In this document: positions 60,718 to 64,000 of the stretch, piece after piece
How positions within the stretch are numbered: the first letter of the stretch is position 1
Layout of the letters: every line of letters starts with the position of its first letter
From: Spodoptera frugiperda
Lineage: Eukaryota; Arthropoda; Insecta; Lepidoptera; Noctuidae
Reading direction: 5' to 3'
Assembly: GCF_023101765.2 (NCBI RefSeq)
Contig: NC_064230.1
Span: forward strand, 4,340,001 to 4,404,000
DNA length: 64,000 nt
The notes under the pieces: generated by a model
Databases searched by the model: none
Told to the model about the DNA's origin: nothing
What the model saw: the letters and a program-made list of their open reading frames with translations, nothing else
Position numbers and translations under genes: made by a program

Positions 60718-62066
60718 TCTGGGGGCACGGTAGTGCCCCCGCCAAGACGAGCCAAGCGAAGCGCAAGCGCAAGGGCACTACCTACCTTTTCTCGAAGCGC
60801 TTCGTCGTATTTTTGAACCTTCATAACTTAAGTTTGGGTTATACCAGATAAACAAAATTTTCAGGATATAATGTCAGTGGTAGACTTAATAAACCTCTAA
60901 AGTTTAAATTGCATAGCTCTTATACTTTAGATTTTATTGATATCTAAAATACCCCGATTTCGTCACTCACTCACTCACTCACTGATGATCAACAAAATTC
61001 TTAAGGTACTTCCTGAAGTCCTAGAAAACTGAAATTTGGTATGTAAGCTAGTATTAGTACCCAAACAACAAAAAAATCCTAAAACTTGGAACTTTTACCC
61101 CCCAACCCCTTAAACTAGGGAGTGAAAGTTTGTTCGAGACTTCCGCAACTTTTGACGCTAGAGGTCTGAATGCAGCCGCGGAGGGGTAAAAATCTGAAAT
61201 AGGGAAACTTAATTCCCTATTTCCTGCTTGAGATCTGAAAATTATACACAAGTACATAGAACACAAACTTTTCATCAAATCAAAACATTATCCTACCCAT
61301 AAGTACTTAGATATGAATAATATTACTACACTTCACTTCGGTAAGTGTTTATTAATCAACCTATACTTTTGAACATAAACATCGTAAGTATAGTATGCGC
61401 CAACGCCCGCCGCCTGCCCCCTCGTCCCCGCGCAGTAGCTAAAAATAATCGGCCCGTCAGCGAGCGCGGCACCCGAACGCGGGCAGACGCGCGAGGGCAG
61501 ACGTCGTTGACGGTTGTCTCGTTGAATGAAAAATTTTCGGAATATTTCGATGATTTAAAAGTTTGCTATCGCGGAGAAAAAAACCATACCCCAAAAAAAG
61601 AAAGAAAAAATGAGCGAAAAAAAAATACTTGTATTTGTCGCTCATTTTATCTTTCTATCATAAGCAACCTACAAAAAGAAATGAAATCCCACAAAAACAT
61701 TTCATGTTAAATGTTGCCAAGACGAGACCATATAGCTCGCACTGTCAAAAAGTAATCAGATCCCGTGTAGAGCCAAGTTTCTAACCCTACATGCCCAGAC
61801 CTAGGCGTGCAAACCTTGGACGTAACTGGCGAGTCGGCCGCACCGACTTTTTGCTATTCGTCATATGGGCTTGAGCTTAAAAATCTATTCAATCTTCTAA
61901 ACTCTTTCCGTGCGGCCAACTCGTCAGTTACGTCTAAGGTTTGCACGCCTAGGTCTGGGCATGTAGGGTTAGAAACTTGGCTCTACACGGGATCTGATTA
62001 CTTTTTGACAGTGCGAGCTATATGGTCTCGTCTTGGCAACATTTAACATGAAATGTTTTTGTGGGA
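60718..62066 (-). mobile_element. Snap-back element with terminal hairpin, inserted at A|T
   Basis: A 1.35-kb non-coding insert. The left end has a perfect hairpin GGGGGCAC/GTGCCCCC at about 60721-60740. A CACTCACTCACTCACTCACT tract lies near 60965. The right end folds back: 61686-61850 is the inverted copy of about 61905-62066, ending with AAAACATTTCATG and TTGTGGGAT. The empty paralogous site near 13727 reads TTGAGATATGTTTTACAG, so at most two bases (AT) were duplicated. The layout matches the 5640-6632 element and suggests a Helitron/Helentron-type non-autonomous element read on minus; the class is inferred. Confidence 0.7.
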
Positions 62067-63880
62067 TATGTTTTACAGTAATCGTTTAAATTCACAGATT
62101 ACAGATTAGAAAGACAGATCCGAAAAATGTACGAGGAATAATTTTGAGTATATTTTGATTAGTGGAGTTTCTTGGTGTCTGTATTCGATACAACATCAAA
62201 AAATGTTCGTATTACTTGAATACGAAGGAAACATTAGTTATTAGTCCTTTATTAGACTACCAACTATTCGGATATAGGAACATAATTATCAACATGCCAC
62301 ATTAAACCTGTTAATATAACACATGGGATACAATTTCCCAAATATGTAGAATTATAATCAGAATCGCAAACAGTGACATGATATCGTGGACTGTCCACTC
62401 CATAAGTGACATTAGCTGACTTATAGAGAATTGTATCGAAATACAAATGGACGTGCAATCAATAGTGATTGAAGAAGTGATAATTAGATAAAGAATTACT
62501 GAGTCATATATCGACGCACACAATTAGAACAAGCGTGAAGCTCATTCAATGGCTATAAGACACAAGACACAGACAGAGGACAACATTCAGCTTTGTGAAG
62601 TTTGGACGACACGAATTATTCGGTCTTTGGATAATATTAAACGAGCACACAGCCCGTGCACTAAACCCAACCAACACTCGCACAATACGGACATACAATA
62701 CGTAATGTTGACGCACAACTGCAGGAGACAAGCATAATGAACATCTGACGGTGCATTGTGGAACTATATCAGACACAGATGACAAATATTTCAATTAAGA
62801 CTGCGGACCAGTCATGGAATATCTCAAAATATTACAACGTTCAGCAGACAATGTACATTCATATATCGACGCACACAATTAGAACAAGCGTGAAGCTCAT
62901 TCGATGGCTATAAGACCCAATGCACATACAGACGTAGGAAAGTATTAATTTATTAAGTATTTGGATGAAATAAACTATCTAATGAGTTTCTTGACGGTTT
63001 TTCTTCAATACAACACCCACGAATCGTTTAATGTAAATACGAAGGAAACATGGTGTAAGCAGCAATAGGGAAATACTCCATAGTGTGGTCTAATGCCATG
63101 CAACATGTACATTGTATATAGCGGACCAATAGCTGCGTTATACTGTCGCGTAGAACGATACATAGTACATCAAGTAGAGACATTGTTGTCTGGTTTAGCA
63201 ATCAAAACAGAAATTGAAATAATCCTTGGATGTATACAGAGTACAATATAGAGTTCCTTGATGTTTGTCTTTGATACAAGCGTGGCACATGTTAGATACA
63301 GACAATCCACGAGCGAGCACTTTAATGTCGTCCTTAGTGGGGAAATATTAGAGTTTGTTTTCGAGTGTACAGTGAACCGGAGCACAAACCACTATACAAA
63401 CTACTAGAAACATTAATGAGGAGGTCTCATATCTGTTGAGACTCTGAAAGAGTATGTAAACCATACATCGATGATACTATCAATATTTAAATGTATATTT
63501 GTATATGTATTACATAACACATTAGTAATTATTACAATACAATACCAACAATTGCAACAATGGCAACAATACAGACAATATAATTCATACGACATATATC
63601 GACACACACACAAGTCCGTATATAGTGAACATTTGCCATAGTAGCAGTCAGTAATATTGTCTCTGAGACATGGAACGATGCAGTGGTTCTACTGGCATGG
63701 AGCCGCAGGCAAATCTATTTTTACATTTCAAAGATTATATTAAGTTTCTTGACGGTTGTCTTCGATACAACTTGTAAAGTTTCGTATTATTTAAATGCAT
63801 TTGAGACTGCAAACTATTATTAGGGTCAGTCTGACGTGGAACTTTCAAAATGTATGTTTCATTATCAGTTTAATTATTCA
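62067..63880 (+). repeat. Array segment m (right end in window)
   Basis: Box A copies at 62167, 62986, 63253 and 63744. Box D copies near 62510, 62865 and 63600. The copy at 62167 has HP1 TTCGTATT/AATACGAA with loop ACTTG. 62986-63740 is the long duplicate of 6690-7450. 62250-62450 repeats the 17815-17990 sequence (GGTTAATATAACACATGGG type). Confidence 0.8.
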
Positions 63881-64000
63881 CTGAACTATATGTAGATTTG
63901 GGTCAGAGCCCATTCGTCCCCAAAAATTCGTCCCCCAGCATAAAAGTTGTAGATTCGGCCCCTACATAGGTGCCCATTGGTCTCCTGGTAGGGGACCAAT
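63881..64000. other. Right-edge sequence of unknown type
   Basis: The array modules stop near 63880. The rest (CCCATTCGTCCCCAAAAATT, CGTCCCCCAGCAT) is unlike the array and ends with a palindrome, ATTGGTC (63976-63982) and GACCAAT (63994-64000). It may be the start of another transposon or of unique sequence; too short to classify. Confidence 0.4.

Larger units (their letters stand above)
3240..63880 (+). repeat. Unidirectional array of a modular, hairpin-rich repeat unit (about 137 box A copies)
   Basis: The dominant feature of the window. Box A is about 27 nt, begins TTTCTTGACGGTTGTC and ends TTCGATACAAC; about 137 copies are listed in the segment entries. Every copy found is on plus. Neighbouring copies are usually 150-430 bp apart, with irregular losses of modules. 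Module order is box A, palindrome HP1, hairpin HP2, TTGGAAATACTGACTAG, GTAAGT, hairpin HP3, GTGGAACATTT, CCACGTAGAACGA, hairpin HP4, GGGGAAATTGTTG, box D. Blocks of several units recur at distant places, so growth by segmental duplication is likely. Transposons interrupt it but do not reorient it. I do not recognise the family; function is unknown. Confidence 0.9.

Noticed and set aside
3240..63880. CRISPR array
   Set aside because: Repeats are imperfect, spacing is irregular, spacers are themselves repeated, and the context is an insect genome.
3240..63880. Most 60-100 codon open frames in the array, both strands
   Set aside because: They stop and start in different registers in paralogous units, many lack ATG, and minus frames are complements of conserved plus motifs. 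Only four are kept, at low confidence, because of shared registers or a leader peptide.
3240..63880. Hammerhead or other self-cleaving ribozymes in the repeat unit
   Set aside because: I looked for CTGATGA/GAAA core motifs near the hairpins and saw no consistent set.

Overview
The window looks like repeat-dominated DNA of a moth or butterfly (Lepidoptera). The evidence is an R1-clade LINE with a TAATG ORF1/ORF2 junction, two tRNA-derived SINEs, 5S rRNA copies of insect type, other LINE remnants and AT-rich spacers. I see no intact conventional host protein gene. All counts, alignments and pairings below were made by eye; no search or folding program was run.

Layout. From 1 to about 2.3 kb there is a minus-strand LINE (endonuclease plus reverse transcriptase) that runs off the left edge. 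From about 3.24 to 63.88 kb there is one long head-to-tail array of a modular unit. Its hallmark, box A, begins TTTCTTGACGGTTGTC and ends TTCGATACAAC. I count about 137 full or degenerate copies, all on the plus strand. A second hallmark, box D (TATCGACGCACACA, then a TAGAACAA tail), occurs about 40 times, also only on plus. A fuller unit reads: box A, short palindrome HP1, hairpin HP2 (AAGTAG/CTACTT), TTGGAAATACTGACTAG, GTAAGT, hairpin HP3 (GTCTCA/TGAGAC), GTGGAACATTT, a CCACGTAGAACGA box, hairpin HP4 (CCACTT/AAGTGG), GGGGAAATTGTTG, box D, next unit. Five copies of a GC-rich 430-450 bp module (G) sit in the same orientation. The array has grown by segmental duplication: many 150-800 bp blocks occur two to five times far apart.

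Insertions interrupt the array, and duplicated neighbours often give the empty site: a 1.25 kb long-TIR element at 7.5 kb (splits a box A, 3-bp TSD), a retroposon at 17.5 kb (splits an HP2), a SINE at 22.0 kb, a full-length R1-clade LINE at 24.6-30.9 kb (15-bp TSD), a TIR element at 48.0-49.3 kb (4-bp TSD), snap-back elements at 5.7-6.6 and 60.7-62.1 kb, and a composite LINE/SINE block at 53-55.4 kb. Four 5S rRNA copies, two per strand, lie at 50.2-52.5 kb.

The array is the candidate for something undescribed. Two signals coexist. (i) Arms of the short hairpins change together between copies, as in structured RNA. (ii) Box A, the HP4 box and box D vary mostly at what would be third codon positions, and in three copies two or three of the boxes share one open frame. 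One strand only, a U-starting core of about 27 nt and TE-trapping also fit a piRNA-precursor locus, conceivably W-linked. I cannot decide between a structured ncRNA family, a hyper-expanded decaying gene family and a piRNA cluster.
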